64,000 bases of DNA. Source: Tolypothrix brevis GSE-NOS-MK-07-07A. Lineage in GTDB: Bacteria > Cyanobacteriota > Cyanobacteriia > Cyanobacteriales > Nostocaceae. Both the position numbers and the translations under genes were made by a program. Below, one piece after another: positions 26,799 to 36,134 of the stretch (its first letter is position 1; every line of letters starts with the position of its first letter). The stretch is from NCBI GenBank assembly GCA_019358985.1, contig JAHHIJ010000033.1, positions 1-64,000 of the forward strand. The letters are read 5' to 3'. A model generated the notes under the pieces. That model ran no database searches, had not been told where the DNA came from, and saw only the letters and a list, made by a program, of their open reading frames with translations.

Positions 26799-27007
26799 TG
26801 CGCTACGCAATTGTGATTGAGAAAGCAGCAAACAACTATTCAGCTTATGTACCAGATTTACCTGGATGTGTCGCTACTGGTGCAAATATTCAAGAGGTTA
26901 ACCAGCAAATTAAAGAGGCGATCGCTTTTCATTTAGACGGATTGCGAGAAGAAGGATTACCGATTCCTGAGCCAACTACTTTGTGCGAATATGTGGAAGC
27001 TTGGTAA
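26798..27007 (+). CDS. HicB-family antitoxin
   Basis: A 69-residue HicB-type antitoxin with the partial RNase-H-like core (IVIEKAANNYSAYVPDLPGC, then VNQQIKEAIAFHLDGL). It has no obvious C-terminal DNA-binding domain, so autoregulation may differ from the classical system. It directly follows hicA. A hairpin of AACCCCTTC and GAGGGGTT (27010-27038) after the stop may end the transcript. Confidence 0.88.
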   Translation: MRYAIVIEKAANNYSAYVPDLPGCVATGANIQEVNQQIKEAIAFHLDGLREEGLPIPEPTTLCEYVEAW

Positions 27008-27075
27008 AGAACCCCTTCCCGCTCTTCGTGGAGGGGTTAGGGGTGGGGTATTAGGGAATGAGTGCAAGAGGTCTA

Positions 27076-28803
27076 TTATTTGCTAAACTGCTGGGCATAA
27101 AATCGCGCATAGCGACGCTCTAGCATTAATAATTCTTCGTGAGTGCCAGATTCGACAATTTGCCCGCGTTCGAGAACTAAAATGCGATCGCATCTTCTCA
27201 CTGTCGATAACCGATGAGCGATAATAAATACAGTCCTGTCTGCCATTAATCTTTCTAGTGCTTCTTGTACCAAAGCTTCTGATTCTGAATCTAGCGCAGA
27301 TGTCGCTTCGTCTAAAATCAAAATTCTCGGATTTCGCAAAACAGCACGAGCGATCGCTATTCTTTGTCTTTGTCCACCAGATAAATTTACCCCTCTTTCA
27401 CCTACCCAAGTATCATAACCCTCAGGTAGTTGCTTAATAAATTGATGAGCGTTAGCAATTTTCGCTGCTTCTTCCACATCTTTCATCTCAAAAGCATCTT
27501 GTCCGAAAGCGATATTTTGGGCAATTGTCCCGGAAAACATGATAGTTTCTTGCGGAACTATGGCAATTTGACGCCGTAAACTATCTAGTGTCACATCACG
27601 AATATCAACACCATCAATTAAGATTTCACCAGCTTCAGGATCGTAAAAGCGCGGTAGAAGATTGACGAAAGTAGTTTTACCGGCACCAGAAGCACCAACT
27701 AAAGCGATCGCTTCTCCAGGTAGTGCTAACAAACTGATATCATTAATTACAGGTTCGCCTTTTTTGTAAGCAAAGGAAACATGAGAATATTCTACCTTAC
27801 CGCTGACATCAGGTAGAGCGATGGCGTTATTCTTTTCCTCTACCGTTGGTTGAATTGCCAATAACTCAAAAACTCTGTCAACAGAAGCTTCACCCTGTTT
27901 AAATTCGTTGTAATTATTGGTAACATGACCAATGGGATCGATTAATAAAGCGCCTGCCGTTAAAAAGGCGACAAACTTATCAACCGTCAAATTACCTGTA
28001 GCAATTTGCCAACCACCGACGAAAAGTAAAATTAAGATACTAACAGCTTCTAAAAATCCGATGATGGGTATCTGAATTGCTTTGAGACGTTCCCCTGAGT
28101 ACTTGGCTTTCATCGTACGATCAGCTTCTCGACTGAAGCGGGCAACTTCGTACTTCTCGGCTGCGAATGCTTGAATAATCCGAATGCCGCTGAAAACCTC
28201 CGTTAAAATTGCCGATAAATCAGATACATGACTTTGACTTTTCAGCGAATATATACGTAAACGTTCGCCAAACCAGCCAATTAAAACACCCATCAACGGC
28301 GCAACGATAATAATAGCTAAGGTTAATTGCCAATTTAACCAAATCATGTATATAGGAATTGCCACCAACTGCAAAATGCAGGGGATAAAGTCGTGAAAGA
28401 GTTTATGGACAACTTCCCCAACCCTGTCAACATCTTCAGTCATTCGATAAGATAAATCACCCGTTTTTGCAGTTTCAAAATAGCTGAGATTCAGCTTTTG
28501 CAAGTGAGTGTAGATATACTTGCGAAGATTAAAAGCGACTCTCAGAGCGGCTTTTGCCATGTAAATATCTTGCACAGACTGAAAAAAGCCTCTGACAAGA
28601 AATACTGTTGCTAGCATAGCAATTTCCAGTGCGATCGCAGTTAAATTTCTCCCACCAAAGACACTTGCAAATTGACGCGCCAACGTAATCAGAGCTAAAG
28701 TTGCTAATACATATCCTAAAATGCCTATAAAACCCTTGACAATGTTCTGCCATTGGGGTCGAATGTAAGGTAAAAGTTGCCAGTAATTAGAGCGCGTTTT
28801 CAA
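27076..28803 (-). CDS. ABC exporter with fused permease and ATPase (MsbA/HepA type)
   Basis: A protein of about 575 residues with six membrane segments (residues about 20-310) fused to an ATPase. Motifs are Walker A VGASGAGKTTF, Q-loop IVPQETIMFSGT, signature [15 protein letters not shown], Walker B ILILDEATSALD and the H-loop IIAHRLSTV. It resembles exporters of lipids or polysaccharide precursors; the heterocyst exporter HepA belongs to this family, but I cannot claim that identity. No ATG is present at the N-terminus. TTG 28803 gives the family-like KTRSNYWQLLPYIRPQW; TTG 28821 is the alternative. Confidence 0.85.
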   Translation of the reverse strand: MKTRSNYWQLLPYIRPQWQNIVKGFIGILGYVLATLALITLARQFASVFGGRNLTAIALEIAMLATVFLVRGFFQSVQDIYMAKAALRVAFNLRKYIYTHLQKLNLSYFETAKTGDLSYRMTEDVDRVGEVVHKLFHDFIPCILQLVAIPIYMIWLNWQLTLAIIIVAPLMGVLIGWFGERLRIYSLKSQSHVSDLSAILTEVFSGIRIIQAFAAEKYEVARFSREADRTMKAKYSGERLKAIQIPIIGFLEAVSILILLFVGGWQIATGNLTVDKFVAFLTAGALLIDPIGHVTNNYNEFKQGEASVDRVFELLAIQPTVEEKNNAIALPDVSGKVEYSHVSFAYKKGEPVINDISLLALPGEAIALVGASGAGKTTFVNLLPRFYDPEAGEILIDGVDIRDVTLDSLRRQIAIVPQETIMFSGTIAQNIAFGQDAFEMKDVEEAAKIANAHQFIKQLPEGYDTWVGERGVNLSGGQRQRIAIARAVLRNPRILILDEATSALDSESEALVQEALERLMADRTVFIIAHRLSTVRRCDRILVLERGQIVESGTHEELLMLERRYARFYAQQFSK

Positions 28804-28889
28804 GCTGTCACATCCACACAAATACTTTCATTGTTTGACGCTATCAGCTTTTATGTAGTTTCACAAACCCAAAGTTCTCAAAATCCTCT

Positions 28890-28963
28890 TTAAACGCAGA
28901 GGAACACAGAGGTAAGCGCAGAGTGACGCAGAGTTTTTATGATAAATCTTCGTCATCAACTTA
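28890..28963. repeat. Dispersed repeat family B, copy 2
   Basis: AAACGCAGAGGAACACAGAG, then GTAAGCGCAGAGTGACGCAG and TTTTTATGATAAATCTTCG, as at 17654 and 57061. It lies in the gap between two leftward genes. Confidence 0.8.
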
Positions 28964-28975
28964 TAGAATATCATC

Positions 28976-30094
28976 TTAGTCCGCGCAGGCGGACTTTGTT
29001 TGTGTAGCCGCGACTTCAGTCGTCGGGTACTCTGATTCTATATCATCTACTTTATGGAATCCCCCTGCAAGCCAGCTATCAGCGACATCTTTAATAAAAC
29101 TGGCTAAGGGTATCGCGATTAATAAACCTAATAATCCGCCTAATTTAGCACCTAACAATAAAGAAATTACCACCCACACGGGATTTAAACCAGTCAAATT
29201 ACCCAAAATGCGGGGCGCAATAAAGTTAGAATTTACTTGGTCGATGGCTACAGCAACGCCTAAAACTTCTACCCCTAACCAAAAATTTTGCAATGCTACC
29301 AAAAGACTGACTATACTGATACCGATTCCCGTACCAAAGGGAAACAAAGAGAAAAAGCCAATTACAATTCCGAAAAGTAAGGCTAAGGGAACTTGTAAAG
29401 CTAAAAAAACCAGAGTAATGACTACTCCCAGCACAGCGCCTAAGGTAGCCTGACCGATAAAATAATTGTGGAAATCTTCGCGCAACAATTGCCTTACTGG
29501 TATGCCAATGCGCGATGGTATCCATTGATAAAGTCCATCCCAGAGGCGATCGCCATTGTACACTAGATAGATAGTCAGCACTACTGCCAATAGCCCGTTG
29601 GCAACAATATTGATCGTATCTACAGCAAAGCCGAGAATTTGACCTGTAAAAGTTTGAAGTTGGCTAGATAATCGCTCAAGTACCTGGTTAACTAAACTAC
29701 TTAAATTAAATGGTAGGTGCTGTTGATTTAATGCCCAATCTTGAAAAGCTTGCAGTTGTTCGGTTCCAGAATCAATCCAACTCGGCAAAATGTTGGCTAG
29801 TTCGTTGAGTTGTCCGAGAATTCGGGGAACTAAGGTGATACCCAAAGCTCCTAAAATTACCACACTCAACAACAAAACTACCACAATAGCTAAGTTGCGT
29901 TTTACTTTTTGCCGCTGTAAAAACTGAATTGGATAATCCAAAACAAATGCTAGCAAAATTGCCGCAACAAAAACGCTTACCAAAGGTTGAAAATATTTTA
30001 CAACCTGGATGAAGAGCCAACCGTTAAGAATGGCAAGGGGAAATGCCAATCCTAAACTTAACCATCGCGGCAGTTTGTTTGCTGTTTGCATCAT
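28976..30094 (-). CDS. AI-2E family transporter (PerM-like)
   Basis: A 372-residue polytopic membrane protein with about eight segments. It begins LSLGLAFPLAILNGWLFIQV and carries the AI-2E signature toward the C-terminus (NFIAPRILGNLTGLNPVWVV, LLGAKLGGLLGLLIAIPLAS). Family members export quorum signals or act as Na+/H+ antiporters; the substrate cannot be read here. It stands alone between an ABC exporter gene and a NUDIX gene. Confidence 0.88.
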   Translation of the reverse strand: MMQTANKLPRWLSLGLAFPLAILNGWLFIQVVKYFQPLVSVFVAAILLAFVLDYPIQFLQRQKVKRNLAIVVVLLLSVVILGALGITLVPRILGQLNELANILPSWIDSGTEQLQAFQDWALNQQHLPFNLSSLVNQVLERLSSQLQTFTGQILGFAVDTINIVANGLLAVVLTIYLVYNGDRLWDGLYQWIPSRIGIPVRQLLREDFHNYFIGQATLGAVLGVVITLVFLALQVPLALLFGIVIGFFSLFPFGTGIGISIVSLLVALQNFWLGVEVLGVAVAIDQVNSNFIAPRILGNLTGLNPVWVVISLLLGAKLGGLLGLLIAIPLASFIKDVADSWLAGGFHKVDDIESEYPTTEVAATQTKSACAD

Positions 30095-30124
30095 TGGGGA
30101 ATTGATAAGAGTTAGTCGATGGTG

Positions 30125-30232
30125 GATAGTTGTTAATTGTTAGTGGTTAGTTGATGGTTGATGGTTGATGGTTGGAGCGTTGGAGCGTTGTAAAAAAGAA
30201 CCACTATCCACGCTCCAACTATCCATTAACCA
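30125..30232. repeat. Heptamer tandem repeats (TTGATGG, TTGGAGCG)
   Basis: TTGATGGTTGATGGTTGATG and GGAGCGTTGGAGCGTTG are followed by the complementary CCACGCTCCAACTATCC, so the block can fold back. A related block lies at 33790-33880. These resemble the short tandem repeats common in Nostocales. Confidence 0.7.
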
Positions 30233-30656
30233 TTTTGATAAAATCCAGCATAATTCGCTGATGTATTATTCCTAGAGGTCTTACTTCGAGTGCGATCGCA
30301 CTATAACAATTTCCCTGTAAAATATCTTCTGGTGTCAATAATCCCATATCCCAGCCTTCATTTAGAACCAGTTGATTGAATTCTACTTCTAGAGGTGCAT
30401 AAAAGACATGACGGACTGCCCTTTCATCGGGATAACAGCCAAACTCAGCAAATGTAGGTGGTAAATTATAGCCGATTTCTTCTAAAACTTCTCGCTTGAC
30501 TGCTATATTTGGAGTTTCTCCGGCTTCGATGTGTCCACCAAACAACGCCCATTGACCAGGATAGGAAATATTGGGGATGTTGTCTCGCAATTGCATGAGA
30601 AACTTATCTTTTTGGTAGAGAATAGCGATCGCTACTTGTCGCTGTTGATTAATCAT
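30219..30656 (-). CDS. NUDIX hydrolase
   Basis: A 145-residue NUDIX protein. The Nudix box GGHIEAGETPNIAVKREVLE followed by EIGY is complete. The N-terminus has the usual strand AIAILYQKDKFLMQLRDN. Such enzymes hydrolyse nucleoside diphosphates linked to another group; the substrate is not evident. The gene end is embedded in heptamer repeats. Confidence 0.88.
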   Translation of the reverse strand: MINQQRQVAIAILYQKDKFLMQLRDNIPNISYPGQWALFGGHIEAGETPNIAVKREVLEEIGYNLPPTFAEFGCYPDERAVRHVFYAPLEVEFNQLVLNEGWDMGLLTPEDILQGNCYSAIALEVRPLGIIHQRIMLDFIKMVNG

Positions 30657-30676
30657 AAAATCTGAAGTAACTATAA

Positions 30677-31063
30677 TTATTCTTCCTCTAAATAAATTTC
30701 CCCAAACTCTTTGCCCCCTAAAGGGATACTTTGATAATTAACTTTACCCTTGACTACTACTTGCTGTCCCTCTTTCCAACCAGTTTGCTTAGTTAAAACC
30801 CAGATTTTGCCAGTTGAGTCATTAATTTGATAAACCTGCTGCTTGACAAGAGGAACTGATGAGTTTACCTTACCTTGAATGTAAACTGTAGCTTTCTCTT
30901 GCTGTGGTTTCAGTTCCCGAATCGGGGTAACATTGACACCAATACTGAAGTTAACGCCGTTCAGTCCAGGCTGTCCGGAGTAACCACAACTAGATAAACC
31001 AAATAAGCAGACAAATGTCAACCCCCAGCAGTAGTAAAAACTAATTTTTTTTGTTTGTTGCAT
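30677..31063 (-). CDS. Predicted lipoprotein with OB-fold-like domain
   Basis: A 128-residue lipoprotein: signal peptide [17 protein letters not shown] with lipobox LSSC, then a beta-rich part ([40 protein letters not shown]) resembling the small OB-fold proteins of cyanobacterial membranes. Function is unknown. It is divergent from folD with only 23 bp between the starts, so the promoters must overlap the coding ends. Confidence 0.75.
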   Translation of the reverse strand: MQQTKKISFYYCWGLTFVCLFGLSSCGYSGQPGLNGVNFSIGVNVTPIRELKPQQEKATVYIQGKVNSSVPLVKQQVYQINDSTGKIWVLTKQTGWKEGQQVVVKGKVNYQSIPLGGKEFGEIYLEEE

Positions 31064-31086
31064 CAGAGCTATATGTTGAGGGAATT

Positions 31087-31965
31087 ATGGAAACAGAAAC
31101 TGCCAAACTGATCGATGGTAAAGCCATAGCAGCAAAAATTCAGACAGAACTTTCTGCTGTTATTACAAAATTACAACCCCAAATTGGACGTCCACCAGGT
31201 TTAGCAGTGCTGATGGTTGGTGATAACCCAGCTTCTGCGGCTTATGTACGCGGCAAAGAACGCGCTTGCGCTAAAGTGGGAATTGCCTCTTTTGGTCGGC
31301 ATTTTCCCACTGAAACCACCCAAGCCGAACTAGAGTCGGTTATTGCGGCGCTAAACTCTGATGAACAAGTGGATGGCATTCTTGTACAACTTCCTCTACC
31401 AGATCATTTGGATGCTGCCACTTTACTACATCAAATTGATCCCGACAAAGATGCCGACGGATTGCATCCGCTTAATTTGGGACGACTGGTACGGGGAGAA
31501 CCGGGTTTACGCAGTTGCACTCCATATGGAGTTATGCGGCTGTTGCAGGAATATGAAATTTCTTTACAGGGAAAACAAGCAGTGGTGGTGGGACGTAGTA
31601 TTTTGGTGGGTAAACCAATGGCGTTGATGCTTTTAGAAGCTGATGCGACAGTGACTATCGCTCATTCGCGATCGCATGATCTCAAAGCGATCGCCTCAAA
31701 AGCTGATATCCTCATTACAGCAGTCGGTCGTCCTAATCTCATCGACGCGCAAATGATCAAACCGGGCGCTGTTGTGGTAGATGTGGGAATGAATCGTATC
31801 ACCGATGAAAGTGGTAATAGTCGCTTAGTTGGCGATGTCAACTTTGACTCAACCAAAAACGTAGCAGGATTTATCACTCCTGTTCCTGGTGGTGTCGGTC
31901 CGATGACAGTTGCTATATTGTTACAAAATACAGTTTCTAGCTATTCCATGAAGAGGGAAGGGTAA
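31087..31965 (+). CDS. folD: Bifunctional methylenetetrahydrofolate dehydrogenase/cyclohydrolase FolD
   Basis: A 292-residue FolD, which interconverts one-carbon folate forms in the cytoplasm. Conserved parts are [20 protein letters not shown] with the catalytic Lys, [12 protein letters not shown], the NADP site [17 protein letters not shown] and [19 protein letters not shown] 31087 is preceded by GAGGGA; the longer frame from 31051 would overlap the divergent lipoprotein gene. After the stop, 31966-32070 is made of AAAGGGG-type low-complexity DNA. Confidence 0.95.
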   Translation: METETAKLIDGKAIAAKIQTELSAVITKLQPQIGRPPGLAVLMVGDNPASAAYVRGKERACAKVGIASFGRHFPTETTQAELESVIAALNSDEQVDGILVQLPLPDHLDAATLLHQIDPDKDADGLHPLNLGRLVRGEPGLRSCTPYGVMRLLQEYEISLQGKQAVVVGRSILVGKPMALMLLEADATVTIAHSRSHDLKAIASKADILITAVGRPNLIDAQMIKPGAVVVDVGMNRITDESGNSRLVGDVNFDSTKNVAGFITPVPGGVGPMTVAILLQNTVSSYSMKREG

Positions 31966-32192
31966 AGGGGAAAGGGGAAAGGGTAAAGGGTAGGAGTTAT
32001 TTAAAATTAATCGATTGGTGTTGAATTGCTTCTTCCCTTTCCCCTTTTTTCCTTTCCCCTTTCCCCCTCCCAGATAAATTATGAGTTATAAATTTTTAAT
32101 TCTTAACTCTTGACTCCTAACTCTTTTAGCTCCAAATACCCGTAAAATTGTGACTTATATGACAAAAATTAAAAAATGTAAGGAATTTAAGG

Positions 32193-33119
32193 ATGGTAGC
32201 AGCGCATAACCTTCACAAAACTCCTGAGTCAGCTAAGTTTGACCTATTAGCTTATCTAAAAGAGCGGCAAAAGCTCTGTGAAACTGCTCTTGATAACGCA
32301 ATTCCCATACGTTACCCAGACACAATTTATGAATCAATGCGCTACTCGCTATTAGCAGGAGGTAAGCGTCTGCGTCCCATTCTTTGCCTTGCTACCTGTG
32401 AAATGACTGGTGGAACAATCGAAATGGCAATGCCAACAGCTTGCGCTTTAGAGATGATTCACACTATGTCGTTGATTCACGACGACCTGCCAGCGATGGA
32501 TAATGATGATTATCGGCGCGGCAAACTGACAAATCACAAAGTTTATGGCGAAGATATTGCAATTTTGGCTGGAGATGGCTTGTTGGCTTTAGCCTTTGAA
32601 CATGTCGCCATTAACACCCAGAATGTGCCAAAAGAGCGCGTATTGCAAGTAATTGCTCGTTTGGGTCGTGCGCTGGGAGCGGCTGGCTTAGTGGGCGGTC
32701 AAGTTGTCGATTTACAATCGGAAGGAAAGCCGGACATTTCACTAGAAACGCTGAATTTCATTCATAATCATAAAACAGCCGCTCTTTTGGAAGCTTGCGT
32801 TGCCTGTGGAGGAGTTTTGACTGGGGTTTCGTCTGAAGATTTGCAACGTCTGTCTCGTTATGCTCAAAATATTGGGCTGGCATTTCAGATTGTCGATGAT
32901 ATTTTGGATATCACTGCGACGCAAGAGCAATTGGGCAAAACCGCTGGTAAAGACCAAAAAGCTAACAAAGTCACTTATCCCAAGCTTTGGGGGTTGGAGG
33001 AATCGCGTACAAAGGCTCAAGAGCTAATTGAAGCAGCTTGTGTGGAATTAGATCCATTTGGTGATCAAGCGAAACCGCTAATAGCGATCGCTCAATATAT
33101 CATCAATCGCGATCGCTAA
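32193..33119 (+). CDS. crtE: Geranylgeranyl diphosphate synthase CrtE
   Basis: A 308-residue trans-prenyltransferase. The first aspartate-rich motif is [14 protein letters not shown] and the second is [14 protein letters not shown]. It makes geranylgeranyl diphosphate for carotenoids, the chlorophyll phytyl tail and quinones. The start ATG 32193 has AAGGA at 32180-32184. Shorter-chain prenyl synthases share the motifs, but in cyanobacteria this form is usually CrtE. Confidence 0.92.
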   Translation: MVAAHNLHKTPESAKFDLLAYLKERQKLCETALDNAIPIRYPDTIYESMRYSLLAGGKRLRPILCLATCEMTGGTIEMAMPTACALEMIHTMSLIHDDLPAMDNDDYRRGKLTNHKVYGEDIAILAGDGLLALAFEHVAINTQNVPKERVLQVIARLGRALGAAGLVGGQVVDLQSEGKPDISLETLNFIHNHKTAALLEACVACGGVLTGVSSEDLQRLSRYAQNIGLAFQIVDDILDITATQEQLGKTAGKDQKANKVTYPKLWGLEESRTKAQELIEAACVELDPFGDQAKPLIAIAQYIINRDR

Positions 33120-33333
33120 CCCAACCCCAAAGGGGATATTTGGGATAATGATATAACAAAAAGTGCCGATGGCGCGCGATCGCTCTGCGTCTTATATCCT
33201 AGACGCAGGGCAGCGGGAGCAACAATGGCATCCAATTTTATGACCAAATGCCAAGGTTTTAGAGTGGGTTGGATTAAAATATTTCCCTAAATAACAACCC
33301 CTGCTAATATTGACTAACAAAGCTCAAAATACC

Positions 33334-33789
33334 ATGCAGGACATAGGCGACATCTTAAACAACCGGGTGCTGCTAGTTGCCCTTATTGCTTGTTTAATTG
33401 CCCAAACATTAAAGCTCATAGTTGAACTAGTCAAAAATCGTAAAGTTAACGTTAGTGTTTTAGTCACCACTGGAGGAATGCCCAGCGCTCATTCCACCTT
33501 AGTTACAGCTTTAGCAACCGGTGTGGGGCAAACTCTGGGTTGGGCATCTCCAGAGTTTGCACTCGCTGTAGTTTTTGCCATCATCGTCATGTACGATGCA
33601 GCAGGTGTTCGTCAAGCTGCCGGTAAGCAAGCTCGTATTCTCAATCAAATGATTGACGAATTGTTTCGCGAACATCCAGAATTTAACGAAGACCGTCTCA
33701 AAGAATTACTAGGACACACACCAATTCAGGTGATAGTCGGTTCCGCTTTGGGTATAACCATTTCTTGGTTAGCTAGGTTTGCTTATTAG
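33334..33789 (+). CDS. Divergent PAP2 family membrane protein (DUF212)
   Basis: A 151-residue protein of the divergent PAP2 family. Its hallmark is VTTGGMPSAHSTLVTALATG; membrane segments are VLLVALIACLIAQTLKLIV, FALAVVFAIIVMYDA and a C-terminal IVGSALGITISWL. It is related to acid phosphatases and phosphatidate phosphatases but lacks some catalytic residues, so activity is uncertain. ATG 33334 (MQDIGDILNNRVLL) is preferred over TTG 33310. It follows crtE at 214 bp, as is common in cyanobacteria, suggesting a role in isoprenoid or lipid metabolism. Confidence 0.85.
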   Translation: MQDIGDILNNRVLLVALIACLIAQTLKLIVELVKNRKVNVSVLVTTGGMPSAHSTLVTALATGVGQTLGWASPEFALAVVFAIIVMYDAAGVRQAAGKQARILNQMIDELFREHPEFNEDRLKELLGHTPIQVIVGSALGITISWLARFAY

Positions 33790-33880
33790 TTAGTGGTTGG
33801 TTGGAGCGTGGATAGTCGATAGTAGTTCTTTTTTGCAATTATCAATCAACAACCAACAACCAACTACTAACAACAAAAAA

Positions 33881-34525
33881 CTATAACCGCACAACTGAAC
33901 GCAGTAGCAACACCTTTCGGCTGTCTACTAAATAAGTTGAAAAACCGCGCTCGTTCAGCTTTTGCAATGTGTTGTATGCTTCCCTTTGGTTAGTGGTGTA
34001 AACTGCTAGCAAGTAAGGGCGTTGTCCATAAGAAACAAAACCGATGTCACCTTCTACGATTTGTTGCAGTTGAGTTGCCAATTCTGGACGGTTGAAATAA
34101 TCCACCAAGACGGCATAACCCATTCCTAGTGATTGAGGATTATAGCTTGCTACCTGAGAACGAGGTTGCTGCGCGTCTACTGGTCGAGTTGTAATGATAG
34201 CAGACAAGCCGACAATACCGTTAACATACCTTGCCCAGCGATTGGCATCGTCAATCTTGTTAAACCCGCCAATACGAGTTACTGTATCGTTGAGATATCT
34301 ACAGGTAGTGGTTTTCAGTTCAGTGGGCAAAGTGCGACGCAACTGAGTTTGATTATCTTGTGTGGGGCTAATTACCAATAAAAGATACTCACCCGCAGTT
34401 GGTGGTTGACAGACAGGAATGTTTTTTTGAGCGGTGACAGAGCTGATGTTCGCAGCAATCAAACTGGCGATCGCTAACACGAAAGCACTTGATAAAGTCG
34501 TAAATCTACGCATCATTTGAGACAT
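33881..34525 (-). CDS. Exported protein with SPOR-like repeats
   Basis: A 214-residue protein. The signal peptide is FVLAIASLIAANISSVTAQ with likely cleavage after about residue 33. The rest has two similar halves, each with a strand pattern like SPOR domains (EYLLLVISPTQDN, RWARYVNGIVGLSAIITT and MGYAVLVDYFNRPELATQLQ, YLLAVYTTNQREAYNTLQKL). SPOR domains bind denuded peptidoglycan, so an envelope role is possible. No enzyme motif is visible. Confidence 0.7.
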   Translation of the reverse strand: MSQMMRRFTTLSSAFVLAIASLIAANISSVTAQKNIPVCQPPTAGEYLLLVISPTQDNQTQLRRTLPTELKTTTCRYLNDTVTRIGGFNKIDDANRWARYVNGIVGLSAIITTRPVDAQQPRSQVASYNPQSLGMGYAVLVDYFNRPELATQLQQIVEGDIGFVSYGQRPYLLAVYTTNQREAYNTLQKLNERGFSTYLVDSRKVLLLRSVVRL

Positions 34526-34576
34526 AATTAATTTTTCTAAATTTTTTCAAAACATTTCCTCAAAATATGTTTTGTT

Positions 34577-34616
34577 CGCCTTTTGGGGCAAGTTATGAAA
34601 CCTGCCCCAAAAGGCG
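34577..34616 (-). terminator. Terminator-like inverted repeat after ycf54
   Basis: CGCCTTTTGGGGCA and its reverse complement are separated by 12 bases, 51 bp beyond the ycf54 stop on the minus strand. On that strand the second arm is followed by AACAAAACATATTTT, so it may end the ycf54 transcript before the next leftward gene. Confidence 0.6.
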
Positions 34617-34666
34617 ATGGCGCTCCGCGCCCGCTGGAAGCGATCGCAACTGTGCGCTATATTATA

Positions 34667-35002
34667 TCAGGAAACGTTGGCAAATGATGCCACAGCTTCA
34701 GAAATCGTCTCAGAAGGTGATTGAAATTCCCCTGTCATCACATACTCCAATCGCAGTTTTAACCAGGTAATAAATTGGGAATTTGTCGAAATAATTGCTG
34801 CGGCTGGTTTGGGACACTTTGCCTTAATTTCAGCCATTTCCGGTGCTTCTAGAAAAGCTGGTTGCTTAACTAACCAAAAATCAATTTCTTTTTCTTGTTC
34901 GTGGTAGTAGCGAGTGCGTTCTTTGAGAACTTCGGCAATTGGTTCTTCTTGTATGAGAAAGCGTTCACTTGCCAAAGCGTAATAGTATGTTTGCATGTTC
35001 AT
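34667..35002 (-). CDS. ycf54: Ycf54, accessory subunit of Mg-protoporphyrin monomethyl ester cyclase
   Basis: A 111-residue Ycf54 (DUF2488) protein. Characteristic segments are TYYYALASERFLIQEEPIAE, EKEIDFWLVKQPAFLEAPEM, AEIKAKCPKPAAAIISTNSQ and FITWLKLRLEYVMTGEF. Ycf54 binds the AcsF cyclase and is needed for chlorophyll ring E formation. The frame is open from 35047, but ATG 35002 (or 34996) gives the normal family length. With gun4 at 47726 this is the second tetrapyrrole-pathway gene in the window, though the two are not linked. Confidence 0.92.
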   Translation of the reverse strand: MNMQTYYYALASERFLIQEEPIAEVLKERTRYYHEQEKEIDFWLVKQPAFLEAPEMAEIKAKCPKPAAAIISTNSQFITWLKLRLEYVMTGEFQSPSETISEAVASFANVS

Positions 35003-35113
35003 TATGAGCGTTGCTAATGAATAATCATAAGGGTACAGGTCAACCACTGTACCCCTATCTATTAATTAAACTTAAATTAAGTAAGTAAACCTCAAATATT
35101 CTCCGCTCTTCGT

Positions 35114-35303
35114 AGTGAGCGGTTTACCGCTCATCGAGTCGTGATTTTAACGGCTGAAGCCGTTACTACGTTAAAGAGCATTATTTATGCTCCAGAACTT
35201 ACCTTAAGAGTGAGCGGTTTACCGCTCATCGAGTCGTGATTTTAACGGCTGAAGCCGTTACTACGTTAAAGAGCGTTATTTATGCTCCAGAACTTACCTT
35301 AAG
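35114..35303. repeat. 95-bp perfect-register tandem duplication
   Basis: Two adjacent units, 35114-35208 and 35209-35303, are almost identical (one A/G change). Each carries the inverted repeats GAGCGGTTTACCGCTC and AACGGCTGAAGCCGTT. The second unit runs into the 3' end of the next gene on the minus strand. Confidence 0.92.
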
Positions 35304-36067
35304 CTAGTCCTGAAGGGACAACGACTCGCAAGCGGTTTATTTATCGCACTTTTTCCTGTCCAGTTCCAAAGTCGCTTGATTATACCGAAAAATGTTGGTT
35401 TCTCTTGCCCAGTAGCTTGTTTTTCGTTTGCTGTCAGCTTGTCTAAAAACAAGGTGTTGTCAAAATAGTGTTCCAAGAAAATTATCTTCAAATCATCCGT
35501 GACACGGGCAATACTCATACCGATAATTTCCACCGTTTCCCCAGTAGGTGTAAAATCTTTGTATGGACCGTTAAAATGTCCCCAATGCCGCCATTTAAAT
35601 GTGACGTTTGGTGGTCCAGAAAAGACTTCTAGCACTTCCCAAGGAAATCCTTGAGGAAATGTTGTGTGGAAGATTTTGCCGGATGATTCAAAGTCTTCCT
35701 CAGAAGCTTTGTAATGGTCTGAATCAGCCATAAATAAATTGTAAGTACCAGCAACTCCTAATTCTGCTGCTGTATACTCTACTCCACCATTGGTACTGAC
35801 GCGAAACTTCTCATTTACAACCGACAACCACTGTTGAGGGTTGCTTTTAAATGATACCTCCATTTCAAAAGTTCTCACCAAGTTCTGCACGATCGCTTCT
35901 AAAGAACCTTCAAGGTGATTGCGTGTACTTTCTTTGGCGAGGTTCTCTTTTGACCGAGTATAATCTGGTGGAGTTTGATAACGCCACTCTGCATCAGTAC
36001 TTTGTGCAATTACTGTATCTCTATCTTGCACCCAAAGCGGAAGGCTGTTAGATTGTGTTGCGCTCAT
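35294..36067 (-). CDS. SnoaL-like fold protein, function unknown
   Basis: A 257-residue protein with a SnoaL/NTF2-like pattern in its centre: LEGSLEAIVQNLVRTFEMEV, then FKWRHWGHFNGPYKDFTPTG and VEIIGMSIARVTDDLKIIFL. SnoaL-like proteins are small-molecule isomerases or cyclases, or non-catalytic binders, and the assignment here is by pattern only. ATG 36067 (MSATQSNSLPLW) is preferred over 36118. The last residues (RCPFRTSLR) come from the tandem-duplicated DNA, so the original C-terminus may have been replaced. Confidence 0.65.
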   Translation of the reverse strand: MSATQSNSLPLWVQDRDTVIAQSTDAEWRYQTPPDYTRSKENLAKESTRNHLEGSLEAIVQNLVRTFEMEVSFKSNPQQWLSVVNEKFRVSTNGGVEYTAAELGVAGTYNLFMADSDHYKASEEDFESSGKIFHTTFPQGFPWEVLEVFSGPPNVTFKWRHWGHFNGPYKDFTPTGETVEIIGMSIARVTDDLKIIFLEHYFDNTLFLDKLTANEKQATGQEKPTFFGIIKRLWNWTGKSAINKPLASRCPFRTSLR

Positions 36068-36134
36068 ATAAGTCTTAGTTTGTTGATTTGACTCTTTGTG
36101 TGGATTTCGCAGCAACATCCCCTCTAATATCGTC

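Noticed and set aside
35114-35303. Possible CRISPR-like array
   Set aside because: Only two directly adjacent 95-bp units with no spacers; it is a tandem duplication. No CRISPR array was found elsewhere in the window.
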